From a gamma proteobacterium symbiont of Ctena orbiculata (lineage in GTDB: Bacteria > Pseudomonadota > Gammaproteobacteria > Chromatiales > Chromatiaceae): 41,351 nucleotides of DNA. Where the stretch lies: NCBI GenBank assembly GCA_003094555.1, contig NATW01000102.1, positions 1 through 41,351 of the forward strand. The letters run 5' to 3'. Shown in pieces: positions 16,725 to 25,762 of this stretch; position 1 is the first letter of the stretch, and each line of letters starts with the position of its first letter. The notes below the pieces were generated by a model. It saw nothing but the letters and a program-made list of their open reading frames with translations. It ran no database searches and was not told where the DNA came from. A program made the translations under genes and the position numbers.

Positions 16725-17385
16725 CGCCAAACAGGCCATTCTGCAACGTTTGCGCATGAAACAGCCAAGCTTTGACACCCCGAGTCAACCCGTCGACATA
16801 GACAATCCGACCTGGCCGATGGCAGCACGCATCGCCCATTTCAAATCGATGCTCGAATCAGTGCGTGCCGAGGTCCATGTGGTCGACCCAGAGAACTGGA
16901 CCGACAGCTTGAAAAGCTTGCTCGCGGATAAACAGATCAACAACCTGCTATACGCAAAACAGGGGCCGCTGGCGCTAGGGATCGAGGCTGCCTGGGGAGA
17001 TACCCTACTCCCCGAACTTGTTTGTGACGAGAGGCCGGTGGATGAGTGGAAAGAAGAGATCTTTTTTCACACCGATGCGGCAGTCACATCAGCCAGGGCC
17101 GCCATAGCAGAGACCGGAAGCCTGATCCTATGGCCGGACGAATTCGAACCCCGCACCTGGTCCCTGGTACCGCCGGTACATTTCGTTGTGGTGGATAGCG
17201 AAAAGCTTTACAACAACTTTGCCGAGGCGGTCGAGGCCGAAGAGTGGGCGCAACAGATGCCGACTAATGCACTGCTCATATCAGGACCTTCCAAGTCGGC
17301 GGACATTCAGCAGACCCTGGCATATGGCGTGCACGGGCCCACTGAATTGATCGTGTTATTGCAATCCACGATTCAGCCAAACTGA
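16714..17385 (+). CDS. lutC: Lactate utilisation protein LutC (LUD domain)
   Basis: A 223-residue LUD-domain protein, third subunit of LutABC. Recognisable parts are KQAILQRL at the N-terminus, VTSARAAIAETGSLILWPDE (about residues 120-139), SLVPPVHFVVV, and the C-terminal ISGPSKSADIQQTLAYGVHGP, the LUD signature near the end. I use the ATG at 16714 because GGAGGAGGG lies just before it; an ATG at 16687 is in frame but lacks an SD. No lactate permease or regulator gene adjoins the cluster here. Confidence 0.93.
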   Translation: MTTSAKQAILQRLRMKQPSFDTPSQPVDIDNPTWPMAARIAHFKSMLESVRAEVHVVDPENWTDSLKSLLADKQINNLLYAKQGPLALGIEAAWGDTLLPELVCDERPVDEWKEEIFFHTDAAVTSARAAIAETGSLILWPDEFEPRTWSLVPPVHFVVVDSEKLYNNFAEAVEAEEWAQQMPTNALLISGPSKSADIQQTLAYGVHGPTELIVLLQSTIQPN

Positions 17386-17504
17386 CGGGTATCGTTTTTT
17401 GAAAGCCTGGTAATTGTGACCTACAGTTACCACAGTAGTCGTATAGACAGCCGATCCAACATCGACTTCAACTATAAATTATATATTTACAGGGAGGTAT
17501 CGAG

Positions 17505-18899
17505 ATGGAGCAGCGTAGCGTAAAAAGATCGAGCCCGATCGGTTTGTTGATTCTCGTGTTATTAATTTCGGGGTGCACCACCACCAACCCCTATCATTCC
17601 ATAGAATGGAAAGAAGGCAACTGCAACAATCCGAACAGCAGCGATTGCAAGCAGAGTTATTATCAGGAGTATCCGAATTATGATCTGGCGTTCGCCGAAT
17701 ATACCGAGCGTGGCAATGCCTTCAATGATGAATGGATACGCGAGGTCACATCAAAAATAGAGGAGCGCCGGGAGGCGAATGGCGTAGTGACGATCGTTTT
17801 CATTCACGGCTGGAAACACAATGCCGACGAAAACGACGAGAACCTCAAAGACTTCAAAAAAACCCTGGAAGTACTATCAGGTTCCGCGCAGTTGATAAAC
17901 AGGCGCCTGGTCGGTGTTTACATAGGATGGCGGGGGCTCAGCATCGAAATGCCCCTGCTCAAGGAAGTGACGTTCTGGGATCGTAAGGCGGTGGCACAGG
18001 AGGTCGGCAAGGGTGGGGTAACTCAGCTACTCCTGGAGCTGGCTAAGATCGACCATAAAGATCCAACTAATGTATTGGCGATTGTGGGACACAGTTTCGG
18101 CGGTGCGATTGCGGTTAGCGCAGTAACAGAAATCATCTCGGAAATCATAATCAATGACAGACAGGAACAGGAACCTGGTGGAACGATTGGGGATGCGGTA
18201 ATCGTGCTCAATCCGGCGATAGAAGCAAACCAGACATTAAACATGGTCGAGGCGGCGGTAAAAAATAAAATCACCGGCCCGAGCAATCCACTCTTTTATT
18301 CAATCAGCACTGACGCGGATTGGGCAACCCACTACGTCTTTCCTATCGGCCAGACCATCGGCCTGCTGTTTACATGGCGTCAGATGGATCTGCAACGATC
18401 CTACTACCACGACCGTCTGACTCAGGATTCGTTGATACTGCGGGAAGAACATCTCGACGCCACAACCACCGGTAACTTTGCACCCTATTTGACTCACCGC
18501 TTGAAAATGGATACCTCCAGCGAGATACCGGAACCGACTCTGCACAGCTGCGAAGAGCTACCGGACGCGTGTGTGCCAAAAGGATTGACAACGCTCGATG
18601 GGCACCCGGCTATCGGCCCTCTCCCTGAGAAATATCCACTCCAGTTCATTAAGACGGATAAAACGGTAATGGCAGGTCATAACGACATATTCAATCCAGA
18701 GATCCTGACCTTCATATACACCCTCATAGACGATGTGGTCCGCTATGCGATCAGTGACCACCCCGACTATGAGGACGATGGTATAGCGACCGGAAATATC
18801 CTTTCCAGACCTGACGATCTCAAAAACCGTTTCAGGCAGTTCTACCCGACAATAGAGTTGAAGATAAGCGAGGTACCATCAAACAGCGCTAAACCATGA
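17505..18899 (+). CDS. Alpha/beta-hydrolase lipoprotein
   Basis: A 464-residue lipoprotein. The signal sequence GLLILVLLISGC ends in a good lipobox (LISGC, Cys24). The body has an alpha/beta-hydrolase fold: VTIVFIHGWKHNA (about residues 95-107) gives the oxyanion-hole strand, and IVGHSFGGAIAV holds the nucleophile Ser197. A later Asp and a His in AGHNDIFN (about 394) are candidates for the rest of the triad. GGGAGGT precedes the ATG. Homologues are generally uncharacterised esterase- or lipase-like proteins; the substrate is unknown. It probably acts at the cell envelope. It stands alone on the plus strand, convergent with the next gene. Confidence 0.8.
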   Translation: MEQRSVKRSSPIGLLILVLLISGCTTTNPYHSIEWKEGNCNNPNSSDCKQSYYQEYPNYDLAFAEYTERGNAFNDEWIREVTSKIEERREANGVVTIVFIHGWKHNADENDENLKDFKKTLEVLSGSAQLINRRLVGVYIGWRGLSIEMPLLKEVTFWDRKAVAQEVGKGGVTQLLLELAKIDHKDPTNVLAIVGHSFGGAIAVSAVTEIISEIIINDRQEQEPGGTIGDAVIVLNPAIEANQTLNMVEAAVKNKITGPSNPLFYSISTDADWATHYVFPIGQTIGLLFTWRQMDLQRSYYHDRLTQDSLILREEHLDATTTGNFAPYLTHRLKMDTSSEIPEPTLHSCEELPDACVPKGLTTLDGHPAIGPLPEKYPLQFIKTDKTVMAGHNDIFNPEILTFIYTLIDDVVRYAISDHPDYEDDGIATGNILSRPDDLKNRFRQFYPTIELKISEVPSNSAKP

Positions 18900-18960
18900 G
18901 TATCTCGACAAGAGGAGTGAGACGGATTGTTGGCCGCGAATCCATGGCATTGAGCGCCGT

Positions 18961-19476
18961 CTACTCTTCATGTATCTGTCCTTGTTCCTGTTCGGCTATA
19001 TACAGCGGCACTTCATCACAAGCAGATCCCAGATAGAGGAAGTATGCCGCTGTATCAGAGATCTCAGTTTCTGGATATGTATCCAACCAGTCTGCAATCT
19101 CCTGCTGTCGCGGCATGACACGACTCTCTAAATCAGAAAGCTCCTCGAGTGATGCGGCTTTCATGATATCCCCCCTTTCCGCGTCACAGCCGATTCCGAA
19201 CTTCCTGGCCAAGGGTATCAGGTCCCGCAGAGATTCAGGTATTTCAGCTTCGATCAAGACGGGCGGCTCGACAACCGTCGCCGGTACAAAAACTCCGATA
19301 TCCTTACCAATCAACAATACAAGCAACAATTCGACAATGAGCACGGGGAACAGAAATAGTAGCAGGAGACCAAATCCAAGCTGATACCAGACTCCTGCAT
19401 CCCTGAGCCCAGATACCTCAACCTTATAGTTGTCGATTTTTCCCGCTATGCATTCAAGCCTCTGTCTAAAATCCAT
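18961..19476 (-). CDS. Hypothetical single-pass membrane protein
   Basis: A 171-residue protein I do not recognise. A short amphipathic N-terminus (residues 1-28) is followed by a strongly hydrophobic Leu/Val/Phe segment (about 32-58), long enough for one or two membrane passes. The soluble C-terminal part is acidic (ESLRDLIPLARKFG, ASLEELSDLESRVMPRQQEIADWLDTYPE) and ends EQEQGQIHEE. AAGGAT stands close to the ATG. It is divergent from the NADAR gene, 112 bp away. Function unknown. Confidence 0.6.
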   Translation of the reverse strand: MDFRQRLECIAGKIDNYKVEVSGLRDAGVWYQLGFGLLLLFLFPVLIVELLLVLLIGKDIGVFVPATVVEPPVLIEAEIPESLRDLIPLARKFGIGCDAERGDIMKAASLEELSDLESRVMPRQQEIADWLDTYPETEISDTAAYFLYLGSACDEVPLYIAEQEQGQIHEE

Positions 19477-19588
19477 AATCCTTTGATCCGAAAAACAGCA
19501 TGCCGATCATCCCTTCTTTTCACGACTTGGATACTGAGTCAGGTTGAGAGACAATGATAACTCATTCTAAGGTTACTGGTGTTAACTG

Positions 19589-20068
19589 ATGATTTTCTCA
19601 AGGTCTGAATCCTCACCGCTTTATGTATCCCGCACTGATCCACTCGATATACTCTCCAGCTACTCAAAGTATGGATTTGACCTTGACGGTGACACCTGGC
19701 CCTCCGTGGAACACTACTACCAGGGCATGAAATTTGAGCCGGGCGAGTTGCGCGATGCGATTCGCGAATCAGACCATCCGGCGAAGGCAAAAAAACTCGC
19801 TGAGCAAAACAAAAAACTCATACGCAATGATTGGCAAAAGATGAAGGAAGTGATCATGACCCGCGGCATCTATATAAAATGCCGCACCCACGCGGAAGCG
19901 GCCAATAGATTGATAGCCACCGACGAGCAGAAGATCATCGAGAACAGCCAATTCGACTACTTCTGGGGCTGTGGCCGTGACGGACGCGGCCACAACACCT
20001 TTGGCAAGGTACTGATGGCGGTCAGGGACAAACTCCGGCAAGAGCTGTCAGGTAGTGAAGGGCCATAG
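19589..20068 (+). CDS. NADAR-family protein (YbiA-like N-glycosidase)
   Basis: A 159-residue single-domain NADAR protein. Hallmarks are LSSYSKYGFDLDGDTWPSVEHYYQGMKF (about residues 22-49), DHPAKAKKLA, the internal helix MKEVIMTRGIYIKC, and the C-terminal FDYFWGCGRDGRGHNTFGKVLMAVRD (about 125-150). The family includes YbiA/RibX, which splits the N-glycosidic bond of early riboflavin intermediates. Other NADAR proteins remove ADP-ribose from guanine and can act as antitoxins to DarT-type toxins. No toxin-like gene adjoins, so the riboflavin-intermediate role is the simpler guess. Its 3' end overlaps the convergent membrane-protein gene by 21 bp. Confidence 0.87.
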   Translation: MIFSRSESSPLYVSRTDPLDILSSYSKYGFDLDGDTWPSVEHYYQGMKFEPGELRDAIRESDHPAKAKKLAEQNKKLIRNDWQKMKEVIMTRGIYIKCRTHAEAANRLIATDEQKIIENSQFDYFWGCGRDGRGHNTFGKVLMAVRDKLRQELSGSEGP

Positions 20069-20341
20069 CTCTATTCCATGCCACAAAAAGCCGACGGACA
20101 GGAGCATGCATAGCAGTGTGACAACTGCATACAGCGGTTTCAATCCAACCGCCAGAATATGTTTGATCCCTATATAGGCCCCGATGGCGGTGACAAAAAA
20201 AGCAAACTCACTCACCACGAGAAGCGTCAACAGGGGGATGGCCGTAGCCCCATCAACCCGGGTTTCACCCCCTTTCATCACAACCAGCAGTAAAATCAGG
20301 CCGATACCCAAGGCGACAAAGGGGAAGTTGTTTTTATTCAT
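20048..20341 (-). CDS. Small hypothetical membrane protein
   Basis: A 97-residue protein with three hydrophobic stretches (about residues 6-22, 33-58 and 66-88) separated by short loops such as KGGETRVDG. I do not recognise the family. The ATG at 20341 is chosen over a TTG three codons earlier; neither has a strong SD. It converges on and overlaps the NADAR gene by 21 bp. Confidence 0.5.
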   Translation of the reverse strand: MNKNNFPFVALGIGLILLLVVMKGGETRVDGATAIPLLTLLVVSEFAFFVTAIGAYIGIKHILAVGLKPLYAVVTLLCMLLSVGFLWHGIELWPFTT

Positions 20342-20380
20342 CGGAATCAATCAGGCTTCATGAAGCTATGGTTACAGGCC

Positions 20381-20632
20381 CTAGTATACACATCCAAAGC
20401 CTGACCAGGGTGGCAATATCGTAGGATAAGCGATCTTCTCCAGTGCGGAAGAAAAGATGCAATCGATACCAACGACGGTCTCGGCGATAGGGTTAATGCC
20501 TGGATTTCTCTCACATCCTGACGGGTATGAGGAATTGTTTTTTCTTCTAGACTTCAAAGTAGGAGTGAAGTCGAGGTAAAACATCTGCATCCTGAGAAAA
20601 ATGACTGGCAGCACCGGATGATCACATACCAT
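20381..20632 (-). other. Doubtful 83-codon reading frame in a 359-bp intergenic region
   Basis: The stretch between the small membrane protein and the large ligase gene (20342-20700) holds an open frame of 83 codons on the minus strand with no SD. Its translation (for example NPGINPIAETVVGIDCIF) does not resemble a family I can name, and its composition is not that of a membrane or exported protein. It may be non-coding, or a relic or repeated element. The ligase promoter must also lie here, but no clear -35/-10 was found. Confidence 0.25.
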
Positions 20633-20700
20633 TCGTGTGCGCCTAAAATACTTTTATGTTGTCACAGCTTATGTGAAGCACGGTTATAGGATACAAGCCT

Positions 20701-23544
20701 ATGGGTAATCGACTCCCCGCAGAGATGGATACCCGAAAAACCGAGATCACGGTGGATAATCTGTTGGGCGTGATTCAAGGATTGATCGATGAGATGCCCA
20801 CGGCCAGCCACGACCGGCAAGGGTTGAATCTGGACTGCCGTCTGGAGTACGACCTGGGCCTGGATAGCCTTGCACGGACTGAGTTGGTGGCCCGTATCAA
20901 CAAGCGATTCGCGATCCTCATGCCGGACGAGGCACTACTCGCTGAAACACCCCGCGCGCTGTTGGCGCTGCTGGCGCAGACAACCGGCATAGCGGAAGCT
21001 GAAGAAACCACCACAAGGCAGGTACTCCCTGGTGGCGTCGCCGCCCTTCCGTCCGCGGCCTCGACCCTGATGGAGGTATTGGCCTGGCATCTGGATCACC
21101 AGCCGCAACGGGCACATATACTGCACTATGGCAGCCATGAAGATCCCGATGAATTGAGTTACCAGGATCTTTGGCTGGGTGCAGCCCGGGTGGCGACGAG
21201 CTTATGGGAGCGATCGGTAAGACCGGGCGACCGGGTGGCGCTGATGCTACTCACCGGCGAGAGCTATTTCTTCAGTTTCTTCGGCATCCTGTTGGCAGGG
21301 GCCGTACCGGTGCCCATCTACCCTCCCACCCGTCCCTCCCAGCTGGAGGAACATCTACGCCGCCACGGACGCATCCTGCAGAACGCAGGAGTACGCATAC
21401 TGATCACCTTCCAGAAGGCGCACAGGGTCGCCCAGTTGCTCAGGACCCAAGTGCCCTCCCTACAACATATCCTCGACTGGGCCGAACTCGAGAGTGGATC
21501 CAGCACACCCCCATCCGTCGCCAGGAATGGGGAGGATATCGCCTTTCTGCAATACACCTCGGGCAGTACCGGAGATCCCAAGGGTGTTGTGCTCAGCCAT
21601 GCCGATCTGTTGGCCAATATCCGCGCCATGGGTGAAGCGGTTAAGGTCACCCCCGAGGATGTCTTCATAAGCTGGCTGCCTCTCTACCACGACATGGGCC
21701 TGATCGGTGCCTGGCTCGGCAGTCTCTACTACGGGATGCCGCTGGTGGTGATGTCCCCATTGCGCTTCCTGGCGCGTCCCTCCCGCTGGTTATGGGCCAT
21801 CCACCGTCACCGGGGAACCCTCTCCGCCTCCCCCAACTTCGGCTACGAGCTTTGTCTCAGCAAGGTGCCCGAGGAGGAGATAGCCGGGCTCGATCTCAGC
21901 TCCTGGCGCTTCGCCTTCAACGGCGCCGAACCTGTCACCGCCGCCACCCTGCAAGGATTTGCCCAGCGCTTTGCACCATACGGACTGAACGCAGGCGCCC
22001 TGGCCCCGGTGTATGGCCTGGCGGAGGTGGCCGTGGGCCTGGCCTTCCCACCACCAATGCGAGGACCCGTCATCGACCGGGTGAACAGAGAACGCTTCAT
22101 GCTCAACGGCGAGGCCCTACCGGCGGCGGAAGGCGATCCCGATCCACTCTCCATGGTGGCCTGCGGGCGACCCTTGCCCGGTTACAGGGTTCAGGTAGTG
22201 GATAGCAGCGCCAATCCTCTGCCCGAGCGCAGAGAGGGGCGGTTGGAGTTCCAGGGGCCCTCCGCCACCAGCGGTTATTTCGACAATCCGCAAGCCACGG
22301 CACGCTTGTACCGCGACGGCTGGCTGGATACGGGTGATCGGGCCTACATCGCCGATGGGGAGATCTATATCACAGGACGTATCAAGGAGATGATCATCCG
22401 TGGCGGACGCAACATCTACCCCTACGAACTGGAGCAGCAGCTGGGCGAGCTGCAGGGTATACGCAAGGGCTGCGTGGCAGTGTTTCCCAGCAACGACCCC
22501 ACCACCGGCAGTGAACGCCTGATCGTTGTGGCAGAGAGTCGGGAGACGGATCAGGAACGCAAACTGGCACTCCTGCAGATAATCCGGGAACGGACCACCG
22601 ATCTGCTGGGGATACCGCCGGATGATCTGCTATTGGTGCCCCCGCACACTGTGCTTAAAACCTCCAGCGGTAAACTACGGCGGGGCACCGTGCGTGAACT
22701 CTATGAGCAGGGACAGCTGGGGCGCGGTCAGCGCCCGTTGCCGCTGCAGGTATTGAGCCTGCTGGTATCTGGCGCGGCAAAACGGCTGCGCGGTATGCAA
22801 CAGGGAGCGGCCCGTTACCTCTTCGCAGCCCACGCCTGGATATGCTTCTACTGCCTGGTCCCATTTGTTTGGCTCTGGGTAGTGTTGTCACCCAAGCTAA
22901 CCTGGCGCTGGGGCCTGATTCGCTCGGCGATTCGCATCCTGCGGGGCCTTACCGCCACGCCACTCAGTGTAGAGGGTCTTGAACATCTGCCCGCTTCCGA
23001 TCAACCCATCATCCTGGTAGCCAACCACACCAGCTATCTCGATACCCTGGCGTTGATCGATGGCGTACCCCGGGATTTTATCTATGTAGCGAAACAAGAG
23101 TTGGCGGAGAGTTTCCACTCAAGGCTGTTTTTGCAACGGCTTGAGACCCTGTTCGTGGAACGATTCGATTCCCGTCGCAGCGTTGCGGCTATCAAGGAGG
23201 TCACCGGCAAAATCGCCGAGGGCCATTCACTGGCCTTCTATCCGGAGGGCACCTTCCGTGCCGAACCCGGTCTGTTGCCGTTTCACATGGGCGCCTTTGT
23301 GGCAGCGGTGCAAAGCGGGGTACCGGTCGTACCGGTTACCATCAGAGGCACCCGTGCAATCTTACAGTCCGATTCCAATTTTCCCCACCATGGCGCGGTG
23401 CGGATCATTGTAGCGCCGCCACTGGTACCAAAAGGAAACGATTGGGCAGAAGCTGTGCGCCTGAAAATCGCCGCGAAAGAGATAATTGCTAGTCATTGCA
23501 ATGAGAAAAATCTGCAGCCGGAGGATCAGGCCAACCCAAAATAA
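20701..23544 (+). CDS. Fused carrier protein / acyl-AMP ligase / PlsC acyltransferase
   Basis: A 947-residue multidomain protein. An N-terminal phosphopantetheine-binding carrier domain (about residues 12-95) has LGLDSLARTEL with Ser56 as the attachment site. An acyl-AMP ligase of the FAAL/FadD32 type (about 110-680) has YTSGSTGDPKG near 284, WLPLYHDMGLIG, YGLAEVAVG, GWLDTGD and the Lys-containing TSSGKLRRG. A hydrophobic linker (about 705-725) leads to a PlsC-type acyltransferase (about 755-925) with NHTSYLD (HX4D, near 776) and EGTF near 849. It would activate a fatty acid, load it on its own carrier and pass it to a lysophospholipid or similar acceptor at the inner membrane. The overall logic resembles Aas but with a built-in carrier. 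AGGATA lies 6 nt before the ATG. Confidence 0.88.
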   Translation: MGNRLPAEMDTRKTEITVDNLLGVIQGLIDEMPTASHDRQGLNLDCRLEYDLGLDSLARTELVARINKRFAILMPDEALLAETPRALLALLAQTTGIAEAEETTTRQVLPGGVAALPSAASTLMEVLAWHLDHQPQRAHILHYGSHEDPDELSYQDLWLGAARVATSLWERSVRPGDRVALMLLTGESYFFSFFGILLAGAVPVPIYPPTRPSQLEEHLRRHGRILQNAGVRILITFQKAHRVAQLLRTQVPSLQHILDWAELESGSSTPPSVARNGEDIAFLQYTSGSTGDPKGVVLSHADLLANIRAMGEAVKVTPEDVFISWLPLYHDMGLIGAWLGSLYYGMPLVVMSPLRFLARPSRWLWAIHRHRGTLSASPNFGYELCLSKVPEEEIAGLDLSSWRFAFNGAEPVTAATLQGFAQRFAPYGLNAGALAPVYGLAEVAVGLAFPPPMRGPVIDRVNRERFMLNGEALPAAEGDPDPLSMVACGRPLPGYRVQVVDSSANPLPERREGRLEFQGPSATSGYFDNPQATARLYRDGWLDTGDRAYIADGEIYITGRIKEMIIRGGRNIYPYELEQQLGELQGIRKGCVAVFPSNDPTTGSERLIVVAESRETDQERKLALLQIIRERTTDLLGIPPDDLLLVPPHTVLKTSSGKLRRGTVRELYEQGQLGRGQRPLPLQVLSLLVSGAAKRLRGMQQGAARYLFAAHAWICFYCLVPFVWLWVVLSPKLTWRWGLIRSAIRILRGLTATPLSVEGLEHLPASDQPIILVANHTSYLDTLALIDGVPRDFIYVAKQELAESFHSRLFLQRLETLFVERFDSRRSVAAIKEVTGKIAEGHSLAFYPEGTFRAEPGLLPFHMGAFVAAVQSGVPVVPVTIRGTRAILQSDSNFPHHGAVRIIVAPPLVPKGNDWAEAVRLKIAAKEIIASHCNEKNLQPEDQANPK

Positions 23545-23597
23545 CAGCTTCTCCAATTGTAACTATTCAGCCTAAGTACGAAGAATAATCAAAGTAA

Positions 23598-23707
23598 GCG
23601 TTGGTTGCCGCACAGCTATCAGAAACTGTTGTCCGCAGGGACGCGGACATCAAGCGCCCAGGGATGGGTTTACAGCGAGTTTCTGATAGCTGTGCGGCGA
23701 CCAACGC
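23598..23707. repeat. 110-bp inverted-repeat element
   Basis: Arms of 30 bp (23598-23627 and 23678-23707) are complementary with one mismatch, around a 50-bp centre. The centre holds a second hairpin, TGTCCGC/GCGGACA (about 23630-23648). It lies between convergent genes, 53 bp after the ligase stop and 37 bp before the DUF2459 stop. Size, GC content and nested palindromes fit a REP/MITE-like interspersed element; as RNA it would form a strong stem in either direction. Confidence 0.75.
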
Positions 23708-23744
23708 GGGATGATTCCACCGGGGGGGAGTCGTTACCAGTCTC

Positions 23745-24467
23745 CTACTTAAACCCACACCCAGAGGCAATCCCCGACACTGTTCTATTGTTACGCTTTA
23801 CATTGTACTCACTAAGGTAGGTCATGATACTTTCAGCCGTGAACTTGGTGGCGGGAAAAATATCCATTCCCATACTCTTCAAGCCTTTTCCCGTCCATTC
23901 ATTACATGTGTTCAACAGATGGTAGTCGCCAGCTCCCTTGTAGAACTGACTATCCCCGTAAATACCATTGCTAAGCTGTTCCACCTCACCCGATCTGTTT
24001 TTTCTGAAGCTGTTTGAAACGAAGTCTACCAATGCTGTAAGCTCTTTATCACTTAAACACAGCAGTTCCATTTGGCTATTAGCGAAATAATCCCTCACAT
24101 TTCCCGGCACTGCCACGGCATGAACCACCGTTTCAGTTGGCCATAATATTGCTCTTATTTTCAAGCCAGCGGTGATCTCCTTGGCCTGATAGAATTTCTT
24201 GTCACCCCAGCCAAATTCGATATTGGCACTACCTCCAAATCTATCTTCCAATGAGGGAACAACCTCATAAACCTTGGTTGAGGGAATCACAAAGCCGGTA
24301 TGCCATGCGTGACTGACCACATAGACTTCGTTTTCACCAAGTCCGGTGTATTTTTCCGCATACTGGACGATTTTCGGATTATCGGTACAAGCGGATATTA
24401 TCAGTGAAAAAATAAGCGGCACATATACCTTTATACCTCGATATATTTTGGTCCTTATTTCAGCCAT
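23745..24467 (-). CDS. DUF2459-family lipoprotein
   Basis: A 240-residue protein resembling the DUF2459 family. Typical features are VYVVSHAWHTGFVIP near the N-terminus, IEFGWGDKKFYQA, IRAILWPTETVVHAVAVPG, and LLNTCNEWTGKGLKSMGMDIFP. The frame opens 57 codons upstream, inside arsJ. I start at ATG 24467, because it gives a basic n-region, a hydrophobic core and a lipobox (IISAC), as expected of a lipoprotein; no SD is obvious for any start. It follows arsJ by 77 bp on the same strand and is probably co-transcribed. The conserved His/Trp/Cys residues could be catalytic, but function is unknown. Confidence 0.75.
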   Translation of the reverse strand: MAEIRTKIYRGIKVYVPLIFSLIISACTDNPKIVQYAEKYTGLGENEVYVVSHAWHTGFVIPSTKVYEVVPSLEDRFGGSANIEFGWGDKKFYQAKEITAGLKIRAILWPTETVVHAVAVPGNVRDYFANSQMELLCLSDKELTALVDFVSNSFRKNRSGEVEQLSNGIYGDSQFYKGAGDYHLLNTCNEWTGKGLKSMGMDIFPATKFTAESIMTYLSEYNVKRNNRTVSGIASGCGFK

Positions 24468-24544
24468 AGTGGTCACGGACGTCATCCATGTTGTGATGGT
24501 TGTCCCCATAATATTGCCCATAACATTGAGCTTCGAGTCTACCA

Positions 24545-25762
24545 CTACTCCTGGGTCACCGCTTCCCGCTTGACCTCCGGCAAGCCGAACGAAAGCAGAG
24601 CCGCCACCAGTACGAACCCGGCCGACCACCAGAGACAACCGGTAAGCCCATCGAGCTGATAGATCAGCCCCGAGAGCACGGTACCCAGCAAGCGTCCGCC
24701 GGCGTTGGCCATATAATAGAAGCCCACATTCATGGCCACCTTCTCATGATCGGAGTAGGCCAGGATGAGGTAGGAGTGGACCGCGGAGTTAACGGCGAAG
24801 ACCACGCCGAACAGGATCAGGCCGATCACCAGCACAGTGTCGGCGGGCCATCCCATTTGCAACCCCACCGCGATGGCTATCGGAAACAGGGCCAGCAGGA
24901 ATGCCCAAATTCTTGCCGTACCCCCACCCGGCCCCAGCCCGTGATGGCTGCGCCGGACCAGCCTGGGGACGCTGGCCTGAACGATGCCGTAGCCGATGAT
25001 CCAGAGCGCCAGGTATCCCCCCACCTGGGTGAATGACCAGCCGAGCACCTGGTAGAGAAACACCGGCAGACCCACCACGAACCAGACATCCCGGGAGCCG
25101 AAGAGAAAGAAGCGGGCCGCTGCCAGCCAGTTGATGGCCGGGATGTTGGAAAAGACCTGGGTGAATTTGGGTTTAGACTTCATCTTGCCCAGGCCGGTGG
25201 GCAACAGTATGGCGGTTAGAATCAGGACCAGCAGCAGCATCGCGGCCAGAATGGCCAAGGCCCCGCGGAAACCGACCAGTTCCAACAACGCCGCGCCGAT
25301 GAAGTAGCCGCCCCCCTTGAGGGCATTCTTGGAGCCGGTCAACACCGCCACCCACTTGAACAGGGTGGTCCCGCTGCCATCTTTCACCATGGTCTTGACC
25401 GACGCCTTGGCCGACATCTTGTTCAGATCCTTGGCGATCCCCGACAGGGCCTGGGCGAACATCACATAGGCCACTGAAAGCCAGGGATCCGGGACGGTGA
25501 GCAGAGAGAGCGCAACCACCTGCAGCCCCATGCCGATGTGCATGGTCAGGTTGAGGCCGATGCGCGCACCCAGCCAGCCGCCCACCAGATTGGTGACGAT
25601 GCCGAAGAACTCGTAGAAAAGAAACAGCATCGCCACTTCGAAGGGCGAATAACCCAGGAGATGGAAATAGAGCACCACCAGCATGCGGATGGCGCCGTCG
25701 GTGATGGTGAAGGCCCAGTAGCCCCCGGTAACCACCAGGTAGTTGCGCAGACCCTGATCCAT
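24545..25762 (-). CDS. arsJ: ArsJ organoarsenical efflux permease
   Basis: A 405-residue MFS transporter with about 12 helices, matching ArsJ in NYLVVTGGYWAFTITDGAIRMLVVLYFH, FLFYEFFGIVTNLVGGWLGARIGL, IAKDLNKMSAKASVK, LKGGGYFIGAALLELVGF and SRDVWFVVGLPVFLYQ. ArsJ exports 1-arseno-3-phosphoglycerate, made from arsenate by a partner GAPDH; the product then breaks down outside the cell. The ATG at 25762 overlaps the GAPDH stop (TAATG) and is preferred over a start 19 codons earlier inside GAPDH. This GAPDH-ArsJ coupling supports the assignment strongly. No arsR or arsC lies in the window. Confidence 0.93.
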   Translation of the reverse strand: MDQGLRNYLVVTGGYWAFTITDGAIRMLVVLYFHLLGYSPFEVAMLFLFYEFFGIVTNLVGGWLGARIGLNLTMHIGMGLQVVALSLLTVPDPWLSVAYVMFAQALSGIAKDLNKMSAKASVKTMVKDGSGTTLFKWVAVLTGSKNALKGGGYFIGAALLELVGFRGALAILAAMLLLVLILTAILLPTGLGKMKSKPKFTQVFSNIPAINWLAAARFFLFGSRDVWFVVGLPVFLYQVLGWSFTQVGGYLALWIIGYGIVQASVPRLVRRSHHGLGPGGGTARIWAFLLALFPIAIAVGLQMGWPADTVLVIGLILFGVVFAVNSAVHSYLILAYSDHEKVAMNVGFYYMANAGGRLLGTVLSGLIYQLDGLTGCLWWSAGFVLVAALLSFGLPEVKREAVTQE

